Source: Metabacillus halosaccharovorans (GTDB lineage: Bacteria > Bacillota > Bacilli > Bacillales > Bacillaceae). Taken from it: a stretch of 64,000 nucleotides of DNA. Location of the stretch: contig NZ_KV917371.1 of assembly GCF_002019635.1 (NCBI RefSeq), positions 434,001-498,000 of the forward strand, written 5' to 3'. Below the pieces are notes generated by a model, which had not been told where the DNA came from, did no database searches, and saw nothing but the letters and a program-made list of their open reading frames with translations. How positions within the stretch are numbered: the stretch's first letter is position 1; each line of letters opens with the position of its first letter. Shown here piece by piece: positions 1 through 13,038 of this stretch. A program made the translations under genes and the position numbers.

Positions 1-49
1 TTTGGTAAAAGCTTATAGGACAAAGGCTGTTTTATAATTAAGAGAAGAA

Positions 50-75
50 GGAAAGCTCCATAACCTGAGCTTTCC
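50..75 (-). terminator. Terminator of the beta-glucoside operon
   Basis: A 9-bp perfect stem (GGAAAGCTC / GAGCTTTCC) lies just past the stop of the last GH1 gene. On the minus strand it is followed by a pyrimidine-rich TTCTTCTCTTAATT tract, so it is a plausible though not ideal intrinsic terminator. Confidence 0.6.
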
Positions 76-87
76 TTGGTGATTTTT

Positions 88-1521
<1,434 letters not shown>

Positions 1522-1534
1522 TTATAGTAAAAAA

Positions 1535-3010
<1,476 letters not shown>

Positions 3011-3013
3011 TTA

Positions 3014-5028
<2,015 letters not shown>

Positions 5029-5035
<7 letters not shown>

Positions 5036-5059
5036 ATGCCCACTTAAGGTAACATTCCT
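5029..5059 (-). promoter_or_regulatory. RAT (ribonucleic antiterminator) for a BglG/LicT protein
   Basis: Read on the minus strand this site has GGAATGTTACC, a short loop, then GGGCATAACC. That fits the known RAT pattern of GGA-TGTTAC on the 5' side and GGCA-AACC on the 3' side. It lies between the promoter and the leader terminator and overlaps the terminator's first arm, so binding of an active antiterminator protein would let transcription reach bglP. Confidence 0.8.
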
Positions 5060-5093
5060 ATAACGGAATATTTATTATTTATTTGTTATATGT

Positions 5094-5130
5094 AATTTAT
5101 CATGGCACCAGAATAATGTCAACGCTTTCT
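5094..5130 (-). promoter_or_regulatory. Sigma-A promoter with overlapping cre site for bglP
   Basis: On the minus strand the -35 is TTGACA (5117-5122), followed by a 17-base spacer and a -10 of TAAATT (5094-5099). AGAAAGCGTTGACA (5117-5130) matches the CcpA cre consensus with one mismatch and covers the -35. Glucose repression by CcpA is therefore likely (inference). Confidence 0.7.
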
Positions 5131-5201
5131 ATTTATTTTTTCTGCATTTTTCTAGACTTTTGTACTAGATTACAAATCTATCTGCTTTCTTAGGATAGAA
5201 C

Positions 5202-5318
5202 AAAAGCGCAAGCGCCTTGATCAGCCTCGGGCAAATAAGACGATTTAGAATAGAAGGCGTTTTTTGCCTTCAATTCTAAATTGGCTTATGACCTCGAGGG
5301 GCTAGGCGCTGGAGCTGG
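5202..5318. repeat. Long palindromic intergenic repeat (BCR/MITE-like)
   Basis: A roughly 117-base imperfect inverted repeat. Outer arms are GCGCAAGCGCC and GGCGCTGG; nested arms pair CCTCGG with CTCGAGG, AATAAG with GCTTAT, and TTTAGAAT with ATTCTAAA; a short GAAGGC/GCCTTC hairpin sits in the centre. Elements with AAGCGCC...GGCGCTGGAGCTGG ends are, from memory, common between genes in Bacillus genomes. No coding potential is seen. The rest of 5131-5365 holds nothing recognised. Confidence 0.65.
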
Positions 5319-5365
5319 ATGTCGAAACGCTTATCCACAGTTTAAAAATTTTATAATTACCTAGA

Positions 5366-5405
5366 CAAAAAAAGGAAGCCAGATGTGTCATTCTACCCTC
5401 CTTTT
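5366..5405 (-). terminator. Terminator after the histidine phosphatase gene
   Basis: AAAAGGA and TCCTTTT arms form a hairpin about 15 bases past the stop at 5420, and on the minus strand it runs into seven T residues. The long loop makes it only moderately convincing. Confidence 0.55.
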
Positions 5406-5419
5406 CGATTCCATCATAT

Positions 5420-6055
5420 TTAATTTACTTGCTTGCTACCTTCATTTCTAAATGAAGTATCTGCAATTTTCTCAACCTGTAATTGACCATTTTCATAGCT
5501 TACAACTGAAACACTACAGTTTTCATGTACTTGGAATTCCTTGCTTTTTGTTACTTGGATGATGTAATTCCCGATCGTGACTCCGTGTGAAAAAATAAGA
5601 ATATTTCCACCATCTGATGCATGTTTTTCGACGATCTCTTTTACAGCTTGTTCCGTTCTAGTAAAAAGCTGTGCATAAGATTCTCCTTCCGGTGCACATG
5701 CATTTACATCAAGACTAAATAATTTATCAAGTGCATCTCCATATAAGCTCGGAATTTCATCCTCAAGCAATGCTTCCAAAACACCAAAATTCATTTCCTT
5801 GAGTCTCTTGTCTATGGTTAATGGTATGTTCCTTTCACCAAGCGCATACTTTGCTGTGTCCTGAACACGTTGGCTGTCACTTGAGTAAGCCGCAATAAAC
5901 GGAATATCCTCTAACCCCTTACCAACAGATTTTGCCTGTGAAATTCCTTTTTCAGTTAGTGGAGAATCACAGAAACCCTGCATACGTCTTTCAACATTAT
6001 ATTGAGTTTCTCCATGGCGAACAAAATAAAGTGTTACTTTGTTTTCACTAGTCAC
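5420..6055 (-). CDS. Histidine phosphatase family protein (phosphoglycerate mutase-like)
   Basis: Cytoplasmic phosphatase of the histidine phosphatase superfamily, probably acting on small phosphorylated metabolites. The catalytic motif LYFVRHGETQYN is at the N-terminus and the second histidine lies in FSHGVTIGNYI near residue 160. The GTG at 6055 is preferred because AAAGGA lies about ten bases upstream; the ATG at 6091 has no Shine-Dalgarno sequence. The product is 211 aa, typical of the family. It appears monocistronic between two terminators. The substrate is unknown; cofactor-dependent mutase activity is unlikely given its short length, but this is not settled by sequence. Confidence 0.88.
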   Translation of the reverse strand: MTSENKVTLYFVRHGETQYNVERRMQGFCDSPLTEKGISQAKSVGKGLEDIPFIAAYSSDSQRVQDTAKYALGERNIPLTIDKRLKEMNFGVLEALLEDEIPSLYGDALDKLFSLDVNACAPEGESYAQLFTRTEQAVKEIVEKHASDGGNILIFSHGVTIGNYIIQVTKSKEFQVHENCSVSVVSYENGQLQVEKIADTSFRNEGSKQVN

Positions 6056-6153
6056 GATGAACACGTCCTTTTCTATATGTCTAATTGGCATTTTAGCATA
6101 ACTTTCAAAAAAATCTAACTAAAGCTTTCCAACTATAAGAAAATTGAGAGTAT

Positions 6154-6186
6154 TAAAAAACAGCCTTCTATCATAGCAAGGCTGTC
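6154..6186 (-). terminator. Terminator of the lmrA-lmrB operon
   Basis: An 8-bp stem (ACAGCCTT / AAGGCTGT) lies just past the efflux gene stop and is followed on the minus strand by six T residues. Confidence 0.85.
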
Positions 6187-6195
6187 ATAAAGACG

Positions 6196-7653
6196 TCACA
6201 TCGGGTGTTCTACTTTGACCCGTTTAATAAATAATGCAACCACTAAGCCAACAATCCCCATAATGATCGCAAATACAAATGCATCCTGAACACCTGCTGT
6301 GAAGGCAAGAAGCGGGTTTAGCGGATTTGCTTTATCTTCCACTGTACTCATAAATCCTTCTGCTCCAGACGATAAAATAGAAATCGCAACAGCTGTTCCA
6401 ATTGCACCAGCCACTTGTTGTAATGTGTTCATAATTGCTGTTCCATCCGGATATAATTCACGTGGTAATTGATTCAAACCATTTGTCTGCGCAGGCATCA
6501 TGACCATTGAAACTCCAACCATAGTGATAATGTGAAGGGCGATAATGAAAGCCGAACTCGTCTCAATAGTAATAGTGGAGAAGCCAAACATCGCTCCAGT
6601 TACAATGACTATTCCAATTGTCACCAACCATTTCGGACCAAATTTATCAAATAGTCCTCCCATAACCGGCGAAAGAATTCCATTGATAATTCCCCCTGGT
6701 AAAAGGAGAAGACCTGCAGCAAATGTACTTAAAGATAAAGATGTTTGTAAGTAGAGCGGCAGTAAAATCATAGATGAAAGAATAACCATCATACATACAA
6801 CAACCAAAAGTAGCCCTATGGTAAACATTGGATATTTAAAAGCTCTTAAATTAAGAACCGGTTGCTCCATCTTTAATTGTCTTATTGTGAAAAACAGTAA
6901 GGATACTGCTCCAATAATCATGGAGACAATCACAGTTGCACTTCCCCAACCGCCACCTTCTCCTGCACTACTAAATCCAAATACAATCCCACCAAACCCA
7001 AGTGTAGATAACACGATTGAAAGGATATCGATTTTAGGTTTTGTTGGATTCGTTACATTTTGCATAAAGATCCATCCAAATATTAGGGCCCCAATCAATA
7101 ATGGTAAAGAAATCCAGAAAATCCAATGCCATGATAAGCTCTTAAGGATTAGTCCGGAAATTGTCGGTCCAACCGCAGGTGCAAACATGATAACAAGACC
7201 AATGATTCCCATGATTCTTCCACGTTTATGTGGTGGTATGATCATAAGAATCGTGTTAAACATCAATGGAAGCAGCAAAGCTGTTCCAATTGCCTGCACC
7301 ACTCGTGCGATCATTAACACACTAAAGCTTGGTGCAATTGCAGCAATAAATGTCCCAATAATCGATGCTACAAGAGCTGTAATAAATAATTGTCTAGTTG
7401 TAAACCACTGCATAATTAATCCTGATACTGGAACTAATATTCCAAGTGTAAGTAAATACCCAGTCGTTAACCACTGTGCAGTTGTTTCATGAATCCCGAA
7501 ATTTTCAATTAAGTTTGTTAATGCCATATTAAGAGCTGTTTCACTAAACAAGCCGATAAATCCGGCAACAACAAATGAGATGATAATCGGTACAACACGC
7601 AAATCGCTTGCTGCCACATCCCCTGTTTTCACTTGTGTATTACCCATTTCCAT
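6196..7653 (-). CDS. lmrB: DHA2-family (14-TMS) drug efflux MFS transporter, LmrB-like
   Basis: Proton-driven multidrug exporter of the EmrB/QacA type in the cytoplasmic membrane. The 485-aa sequence has about fourteen hydrophobic segments, the motif-C-like run PAVGPTISGLIL and the domain-linker region typical of DHA2 members. AGGAGG eight bases before the ATG at 7653 fixes the start; an in-frame extension to 7674 would overlap that site. It follows a TetR gene in the same order as B. subtilis lmrA-lmrB, whose pump confers lincomycin and puromycin resistance. Drug specificity here is inferred from that arrangement, not seen. Confidence 0.88.
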   Translation of the reverse strand: MEMGNTQVKTGDVAASDLRVVPIIISFVVAGFIGLFSETALNMALTNLIENFGIHETTAQWLTTGYLLTLGILVPVSGLIMQWFTTRQLFITALVASIIGTFIAAIAPSFSVLMIARVVQAIGTALLLPLMFNTILMIIPPHKRGRIMGIIGLVIMFAPAVGPTISGLILKSLSWHWIFWISLPLLIGALIFGWIFMQNVTNPTKPKIDILSIVLSTLGFGGIVFGFSSAGEGGGWGSATVIVSMIIGAVSLLFFTIRQLKMEQPVLNLRAFKYPMFTIGLLLVVVCMMVILSSMILLPLYLQTSLSLSTFAAGLLLLPGGIINGILSPVMGGLFDKFGPKWLVTIGIVIVTGAMFGFSTITIETSSAFIIALHIITMVGVSMVMMPAQTNGLNQLPRELYPDGTAIMNTLQQVAGAIGTAVAISILSSGAEGFMSTVEDKANPLNPLLAFTAGVQDAFVFAIIMGIVGLVVALFIKRVKVEHPM

Positions 7654-7683
7654 TCTGTTTCCTCCTACATACATCTCTCTCTA

Positions 7684-8253
7684 TTATTTTTTTAATAGCA
7701 CCAGCAACTGCTTTGCGACCATACGTAAAGCATCACCATTTTGATATGTGATTGACAAAAGACATGCCCCTTCTATCATTGCCGTGATTGTTATTCCTAA
7801 TTCTACAGCACTTGCTTTTTCAAACCCATACTGTTCAAGTATGTCAGCGTATAAGGATTGCCAATCTTTAAAAACCATTTCACACGCGTGACGAAGCTTC
7901 TCATGTGTTGAAGCTGTTTCTGAAGCGATTAATCCAATTGATAACCCCTCAACACAATCTCCCGAATCAAAGACATAAGCGATGTTATTCACATAAAAAT
8001 CAAATGCCTCTACAGCTGAATTTCTTCCACTTAAATCTTTCTCAGCTCCCTCCAACAAAAGTTTTCTCATCACAGAAATTGCTTCTAACGCAATTTCTTC
8101 CTTTCCATTTGGAAAATGATAATAAATAGAACCTTTTGGAGCACCGCTTTCCTCGATTATTTGATTCAGCCCTGTTCCGTTATAACCTTGCCGTTGAAAT
8201 AAGCGTGTTGCGCTTTGCAAAATTATGTCCTTTGTGTCCTGCCTCTTCTTCAT
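7684..8253 (-). CDS. lmrA: TetR/AcrR-family repressor, LmrA/YxaF-like
   Basis: DNA-binding repressor expected to control itself and the downstream pump. The N-terminal helix-turn-helix contains LFQRQGYNGTGLNQI and GSIYYHFPNGKEEIALEAI, typical of the LmrA/YxaF branch. The C-terminal ligand domain is about 130 residues, giving the usual 189 aa. AGGTGA precedes the ATG. It is first in a two-gene operon with the efflux gene 30 bases downstream. A TAGACCGGTT site, like known LmrA/YxaF operators, sits at the promoter, supporting autoregulation. Confidence 0.88.
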   Translation of the reverse strand: MKKRQDTKDIILQSATRLFQRQGYNGTGLNQIIEESGAPKGSIYYHFPNGKEEIALEAISVMRKLLLEGAEKDLSGRNSAVEAFDFYVNNIAYVFDSGDCVEGLSIGLIASETASTHEKLRHACEMVFKDWQSLYADILEQYGFEKASAVELGITITAMIEGACLLSITYQNGDALRMVAKQLLVLLKK

Positions 8254-8278
8254 ATGATGCTCACCTCAAAATTATAAC

Positions 8279-8321
8279 AACCGGTCTAGAAAATAGTATA
8301 GGAATTTATAAAATTAGTCAA
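8279..8321 (-). promoter_or_regulatory. lmrA promoter with LmrA/YxaF-type operator
   Basis: On the minus strand -35 TTGACT (8316-8321) and -10 TACTAT (8293-8298) are separated by 17 bases. TAGACCGGTT (8279-8288), a near-palindrome, lies right after the -10 where a repressor would block initiation. The half-site AGACCGGT resembles the published LmrA/YxaF box as remembered. Confidence 0.65.
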
Positions 8322-8365
8322 TTGATATGATGACCTTTTTAATATAAAAAGGAAAAAGGAAGATA

Positions 8366-8396
8366 AATAAAAGGACAGGAATTCTGATCCTGTCCT
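8366..8396 (-). terminator. Terminator of yezD
   Basis: A 9-bp perfect stem (AGGACAGGA / TCCTGTCCT) directly follows the stop codon of the small gene and is followed on the minus strand by TTTTATTTAT. Confidence 0.85.
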
Positions 8397-8397
8397 C

Positions 8398-8595
8398 TTA
8401 CCTTTCCAAGTCATCTTTAATCGTCCTTAATTGTTTATTACTCTTTTTTAATCCAAATCGATACTTTTCTCCTTTTTCTATTTGTGTAACCTGTGAATCA
8501 TGTACGGTAATTTGGACGGTTCCATACTCAATGTTCTCTAATAAACTAACAATCTTATCAATTATTTCTTGATCGATCTTATTATTCGAAGACAA
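8398..8595 (-). CDS. yezD: YezD family protein (DUF2292)
   Basis: A 65-aa soluble protein of the YezD/DUF2292 family, recognised from the middle motif YGTVQITVHDSQVTQIEK. Family members in Bacilli tend to lie beside sulfur-assimilation genes, and this one is next to a sulfonate operon. The biochemical role is not known to me. The start is TTG with GAGAGGA seven bases upstream. It has its own terminator, and the 200 bases upstream contain an AT-rich palindrome that may be its operator. Confidence 0.8.
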   Translation of the reverse strand: MSSNNKIDQEIIDKIVSLLENIEYGTVQITVHDSQVTQIEKGEKYRFGLKKSNKQLRTIKDDLER

Positions 8596-8770
8596 CTAAA
8601 TCCTCTCCCTTCATTAAATATACTCGTAGAAGCATGTCTTTCAAAGTACTATTTCATCCATGTATTTTTAAAGTGTCTTATCGTTTATTTTCTTAATACC
8701 AAGTATTTCTATATGATTTAATTACTTTATATCATATTATGTATCTCATACTAAAGCAATCACTTTTTTG

Positions 8771-8805
8771 CAAAATAATTCCACATTTTTTTAGGAATTA
8801 TTTTG
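8771..8805. promoter_or_regulatory. AT-rich palindrome upstream of yezD, possible operator
   Basis: CAAAATAATTCC (8771-8782) and GGAATTATTTTG (8794-8805) are perfect 12-bp inverted arms around an 11-base centre. It lies in the 8596-8809 gap between yezD and the ssu terminator. The GGAATTAT half-site is reminiscent of CymR (cysteine regulator) sites, but that link is only a suggestion. It could equally be a weak hairpin. Confidence 0.4.
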
Positions 8806-8809
8806 AATG

Positions 8810-8854
8810 AAAAGACCAAACAGATTACTCATTACATACCTGTTTGGTCTTTTT
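8810..8854 (-). terminator. Terminator of the ssu operon
   Basis: AAAAGACCAAACAG pairs perfectly with CTGTTTGGTCTTTT. On the minus strand the second arm ends in the A-to-T complement of the first, giving a T-run right after the ssuA stop at 8857. It could work in both directions. Confidence 0.88.
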
Positions 8855-8856
8855 CA

Positions 8857-9882
8857 TTATTGCCCCAACGCCTCATCAACAAATTTATTTTCAATAACTT
8901 TCGACGTATCCAATTTCTGATCAATCCCTCCAACGGAATATAGGAAGTCTGCTTGCTTTTGATGTGCTTTTGAAAATTCATCTGTTGTTGGAGATAAGAT
9001 AGGCTCTGAATTCTTTAAGACCGACCGAATAATTTCTTCGTCCACCTTTTGCGACTCAGCTAATTCCTCGGAAACTCCATCAATATTTTGCACAAATTGC
9101 TGTCGAACTTCTTCATATGTTTTTAGGAATAACACGGTTAAGTCTGGATGCTTTTCCGTAAACTCTGTTCTGGCAATTAAAAAGCTTGGGGCATTAATAT
9201 TCAAATCTTCTCCCGTTACTAGTACTTTTGCATCTGTTTGAAAAACAGCAGTAGTAGCATAAGGCTCCCAAATTGACCAAGCGTCAATTGAACCGTTATC
9301 TAAAGCTGGTCTTGCTTCATCTGGTTGAAGTTGAATGATCTCAATATCACTATCCTTTAACCCTGCATGATCTATAGCCATATATAAGAAGTTAAATGCA
9401 CTGCTCCCCTTAGCAACACCAATTTTTTTCCCCTTTAAATCAGATAACTCCTTAATGGTGCTTCCTTTTGGTACAATGATCGAATTACCTTTCTTTCCAT
9501 CGCTAGAGACAGCAATAGCCTTAAAATCAACGTTACCTGACTGTCCTGCAATAACTGGAGTACCTCCCACAGCACCAAAATCCAACCTTCCTGATGCAAG
9601 TGCCTCAAAATGTGGTGGTCCACTCGCAAACTCATTCCAGGTTACTTTAACCCCTTCTTTCTCAAATGCTTTTTCAAAATATTGTTTCTCCCTTGCATAA
9701 GGCAGGATTCCCGTCTTTCCCTGAACACCAATGTTAACAACAACATCTTGGCTCTCCTTCCTTTGAGCTGCAACCTTCGAAGATGTATCTTTACTTGTTG
9801 AATTGCCGCAAGCACTTAAAACAAGAATGACTGCTATGAATGTTAACCCAATCATTATTTTCATTTTCCTTACCATAAACAA
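8857..9882 (-). CDS. ssuA: Aliphatic sulfonate ABC transporter, substrate-binding lipoprotein
   Basis: Extracellular lipoprotein that captures sulfonates for SsuBC. It has a basic N-terminus, a hydrophobic stretch and the lipobox LSAC about 25 residues in, followed by an NMT1/SsuA-like periplasmic-binding fold (GVQGKTGILPYAREK, then SGRLDFGAVGGTPV). The best ribosome site, AGGAG, sits seven bases before a TTG at 9882, so TTG is taken as the start although an ATG lies three codons later and another in-frame ATG at 9903. It is last in the monooxygenase-ssuB-ssuC-ssuA order. Some relatives bind taurine or nitrate; the sulfur neighbours favour sulfonate. Confidence 0.9.
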   Translation of the reverse strand: MFMVRKMKIMIGLTFIAVILVLSACGNSTSKDTSSKVAAQRKESQDVVVNIGVQGKTGILPYAREKQYFEKAFEKEGVKVTWNEFASGPPHFEALASGRLDFGAVGGTPVIAGQSGNVDFKAIAVSSDGKKGNSIIVPKGSTIKELSDLKGKKIGVAKGSSAFNFLYMAIDHAGLKDSDIEIIQLQPDEARPALDNGSIDAWSIWEPYATTAVFQTDAKVLVTGEDLNINAPSFLIARTEFTEKHPDLTVLFLKTYEEVRQQFVQNIDGVSEELAESQKVDEEIIRSVLKNSEPILSPTTDEFSKAHQKQADFLYSVGGIDQKLDTSKVIENKFVDEALGQ

Positions 9883-9942
9883 GACCACTCTCCTATTTTT
9901 CATATATACTTACTCGGATTTAGAACAAGAAAATTTCTTTAT

Positions 9943-10782
9943 TTATCCTTGAAAATTATCCTGCCATTTTAAAAGCCTGCGTTCAAAAATCCGAACAAAT
10001 GAATCAGATACTTTACCAAAGACAGCAAAAATAATAATTCCCACGAACACAATGGATGTTTGAGAAAACTGTCTGGCATCCATTATGAGATAGCCGACAC
10101 CTTGACTTGATCCCATTAGTTCAGCTGCTACTAAAGCCAGCCAGGAAACACCTAGTGATAATCTCAAGCCTAGTAATATATTTGGTAAGGCCGCAGGTAA
10201 AATTAACAAGGTAATTTGCTTCCATCTACTAAACTCTAATACTTTTGCTACCGAAAACAGTTTGGAATCCACACCACGTATTCCAAGAAAAGTGTTCACA
10301 TATAAAGGGAAAAACGCTCCCTTTGCAATTAGTAAGATCTTTGAAACCTCACCAAATCCAAACCATAATATAAACAGAGGGATGACAGCCAACGTTGGAA
10401 TGGTTCTAAGCATTTGTAGAGTTGGATCGACCGTTTGTTCAATACTTTGATTGAACCCAACCGCTAATCCCAGCAATAAACCTAATGTCCCGCCTAACAA
10501 AAAGCCTCCGATTGCCCTCCACAAGCTTATTTGAAAATGCGTAATAAGATCCCCTGTCTTAACTAAGTCAATAAATGTCATAAATATATTGCTTGGTCTT
10601 GGAAGTAATGTATCAGAAATAAGTCCGAATATCCCTGTTAACTCCCAAAGAATGATTATCGTTATTGGTAAGATAAATCCCTTCAAGATGACGCTTGCTT
10701 TTCCTAACTCTTTTTTCCTTTTTACTTTTTTATCATGCAATGTTTGTATTTTTTCCAAAGATACTGTGGAATGATTTGCCAC
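9943..10782 (-). CDS. ssuC: Aliphatic sulfonate ABC transporter, permease
   Basis: Integral membrane subunit with about six membrane segments and the coupling (EAA-like) loop around RLSLGVSWLALVAAELMGSSQGVG, typical of SsuC/TauC permeases. The start is GTG at 10782 with AAGGAGGG upstream. The gene follows ssuB by 13 bases and precedes ssuA by 60 bases. Length (279 aa) is normal with a slightly extended basic N-terminus. Confidence 0.92.
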   Translation of the reverse strand: MANHSTVSLEKIQTLHDKKVKRKKELGKASVILKGFILPITIIILWELTGIFGLISDTLLPRPSNIFMTFIDLVKTGDLITHFQISLWRAIGGFLLGGTLGLLLGLAVGFNQSIEQTVDPTLQMLRTIPTLAVIPLFILWFGFGEVSKILLIAKGAFFPLYVNTFLGIRGVDSKLFSVAKVLEFSRWKQITLLILPAALPNILLGLRLSLGVSWLALVAAELMGSSQGVGYLIMDARQFSQTSIVFVGIIIFAVFGKVSDSFVRIFERRLLKWQDNFQG

Positions 10783-10795
10783 TTACTATCCCTCC

Positions 10796-11566
10796 TTAAA
10801 TACCTGCACTGTTTACTAACTCAAGCTCTTCCACCTTTTCAAATTCTCCTAATACAAGCTGACGGAACTCTTGAAACGCTCTTGATGACTTCCTCCTTGG
10901 AAATGGAAGATCAATTGAGATGACTTTTTGAACGGTACCTGGTCTTGCACTCATTATGACGACTTTGCTTCCTAAATATATCGCCTCATCTATATCATGA
11001 GTGACAAAGATCATTGATGTCTTTTCCTCCTTCCATATTTCTAGCAAAGCTTCCTGCATATGTGAACGAGTGAAAGCATCCAAAGCACCAAATGGTTCAT
11101 CTAGTAGGAGCACTTTTGGATTCCTAAGTAAAGCTCTTGCAATGGCAACACGCTGGGCCATCCCTCCCGATAATTCTTTTGGATATGCTCTTTCAAACCC
11201 TTCTAACCTAACAAGCTCCATTAACTTTTTAACACTCACTTTTACTTCTGTATTTTTTAGTGATAAATTTCCTGCAATATTCTTCTCCACCGTAAGCCAT
11301 GGAAACAATCTCGGTTCCTGAAAAATAAATCCCTGGTTAATACCAGCCCCTGTAACCATATTGCCATCCAGCTTTATTTCCCCTGAATATTCCGTATCTA
11401 AGCCTGCAACAGCTTTAAGCAAAGTGCTCTTTCCACATCCACTTGGCCCTATGACCGTGATGAATTCACCTTGTTTTACATGTAAGGTAATATCTTTTAG
11501 AACGTTCAATTCCTCTTTTCCTTTTTCAAAGGATTTAATAAGCTGAGTTATTTCCAGTAATGACAT
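10796..11566 (-). CDS. ssuB: Aliphatic sulfonate ABC transporter, ATPase
   Basis: ATP-binding subunit that powers SsuC. It shows Walker [10 protein letters not shown] (near residue 40), signature [17 protein letters not shown] and Walker [14 protein letters not shown], with the switch histidine in FVTHDIDEA. Start ATG at 11566 has AGGAGG upstream. The gene sits between the monooxygenase and ssuC and is clearly part of the same transcript. Confidence 0.94.
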   Translation of the reverse strand: MSLLEITQLIKSFEKGKEELNVLKDITLHVKQGEFITVIGPSGCGKSTLLKAVAGLDTEYSGEIKLDGNMVTGAGINQGFIFQEPRLFPWLTVEKNIAGNLSLKNTEVKVSVKKLMELVRLEGFERAYPKELSGGMAQRVAIARALLRNPKVLLLDEPFGALDAFTRSHMQEALLEIWKEEKTSMIFVTHDIDEAIYLGSKVVIMSARPGTVQKVISIDLPFPRRKSSRAFQEFRQLVLGEFEKVEELELVNSAGI

Positions 11567-11583
11567 GTTTATCTGCCTCCTAT

Positions 11584-12939
11584 TTATACATTTATTTGAT
11601 TAAAATGATTTGAAGGTCTTTGTAACCCAAGATGATCTCGTAAAGTTTGACCCGTATACTCTTCTCTAAAAAGCCCGCGGTTCTGTAATTCCGGAATCAC
11701 TAAATCAACAAAATCATCTAAGCCTCCAGGTAAATATGGTGGCATAATGTTAAATCCATCTGCAGCACCATGTTCAAACCACTCCTGCAACTGATCAGCA
11801 ATTTGAATCGGTGTACCTTTTATTTCTCTATGTCCTCTTGCTCCTGCCACTCGCTGGTAAAGCTGCCGTATTGTCAGGTTTTCTCTGTCACCCAAATCTT
11901 TAACAAGCTGAAATCTTGTTTTTGCTCCATTGATATCCTTAATATCCGGTAAGTTTGGAAGTGGCTCATCTACCGGGAAATTTGATAAATCATAGCTTAT
12001 CAGTGCTGACAGTAATCCTACGCCCACTTTTTCAGGGATTAATTCAACCAGATGCTGTTTCTTTTCATTTGCTTCCTTCTCTGTCCTCCCAATGACCGGA
12101 AAAACACCTGGCATGATTTTTAATGATTCTGCTGACCTCCCATACTTCTTGAGTCGTCCCTTTACATCCCGATAAAAATTCTGAGCCTCTCCTACCGTTT
12201 GCCAGGCAGTAAAAATGACCTCCGCTGTCTTCGCAGCCAGTTCCTTTCCTGATTCCGATGATCCCGCTTGGATAATAACAGGATGACCTTGCACGGGTCT
12301 TGAAATGTTCAATGGTCCCTTAACTGAAAACCATTTCCCCTTATGGTTCAACTGATGTACTAGAGCTGGATCAGCAAATCTTGCAGACTCTCTGTCTATT
12401 AACAACGCATGATCTTCCCAGCTATCCCACAGCTTCTTCACAACCTCTACAAACTCTTCTGCACGTTCATATCTTTTACTATGTTCTAGATGGTGATCTT
12501 TACTAAAATTTAAAGCTTCTGCTTCACTTGAGGATGTCACAACATTCCAAGCTGCTCGACCGCGACTTAGATGATCTATCGTTGCAAATTTTCTTGCTAA
12601 ATGAAACGGTTCATTATAGGTTGTGGAAGCTGTCGCAGTTAGTCCTATATGTTTTGTTACCACCGATAGTGCTGACAACAGGGTTAGAGGATCAGGTCGA
12701 ACATTTACCGTTTGCTCAATGCCAACTCCATCTCGATCATGAACAGCATAACCATCAGCAAAAAAGAGCATATCAAATTTTCCACGTTCTGCTGTTTGGG
12801 CAAGCTGCCGGTACAATTCAAAAGATAAGATGTCATCTGTTTGACTCTCAGGATGTCTCCAAGCTGCAACATGATGACCTGGAATCATAAAAAATGCTCC
12901 TAAATTCATTTGACGCTTTTGTTTTTCCAATTCAATCAT
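11584..12939 (-). CDS. FMN-dependent monooxygenase, NtaA/SnaA/DmoA (LLM) family
   Basis: Bacterial-luciferase-like flavin monooxygenase using FMNH2 and oxygen, probably to cleave C-S (or C-N) bonds of imported organosulfur compounds. Recognisable stretches are [20 protein letters not shown], the FDMLFFADG strand and the flavin-binding [12 protein letters not shown], as in NtaA, SnaA, DszA and B. subtilis MoxC. It is a different branch from classical SsuD although it occupies the ssuD place in the operon. FMNH2 would come from the SsuE reductase encoded upstream. AAAAGGAG touches the annotated ATG, so a TTG three codons later may be the true start. Substrate is unproven; alkanesulfonates, dimethyl sulfide or S-alkyl cysteines are possible. 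Confidence 0.85.
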   Translation of the reverse strand: MIELEKQKRQMNLGAFFMIPGHHVAAWRHPESQTDDILSFELYRQLAQTAERGKFDMLFFADGYAVHDRDGVGIEQTVNVRPDPLTLLSALSVVTKHIGLTATASTTYNEPFHLARKFATIDHLSRGRAAWNVVTSSSEAEALNFSKDHHLEHSKRYERAEEFVEVVKKLWDSWEDHALLIDRESARFADPALVHQLNHKGKWFSVKGPLNISRPVQGHPVIIQAGSSESGKELAAKTAEVIFTAWQTVGEAQNFYRDVKGRLKKYGRSAESLKIMPGVFPVIGRTEKEANEKKQHLVELIPEKVGVGLLSALISYDLSNFPVDEPLPNLPDIKDINGAKTRFQLVKDLGDRENLTIRQLYQRVAGARGHREIKGTPIQIADQLQEWFEHGAADGFNIMPPYLPGGLDDFVDLVIPELQNRGLFREEYTGQTLRDHLGLQRPSNHFNQINV

Positions 12940-12955
12940 CTCCTTTTTATAGAAA

Positions 12956-12987
12956 GAGCAGTCTTCTTAAATATTGAAAGACTGCTC
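12956..12987 (-). terminator. Hairpin between the Fbp_A gene and the monooxygenase
   Basis: On the minus strand GAGCAGTCTT pairs with AAGACTGCTC and is followed by TTTCTAT, close before the monooxygenase ribosome site. It could be a terminator for ssuE-fbp, leaving partial readthrough, or a regulated attenuator for the transporter genes. No RAT, T-box or S-box sequence is seen beside it. Confidence 0.65.
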
Positions 12988-13038
12988 CAGTTATCTGGTC
13001 ACATATTGTTGATTTTTATTTTGGTTATCCAAACTACC

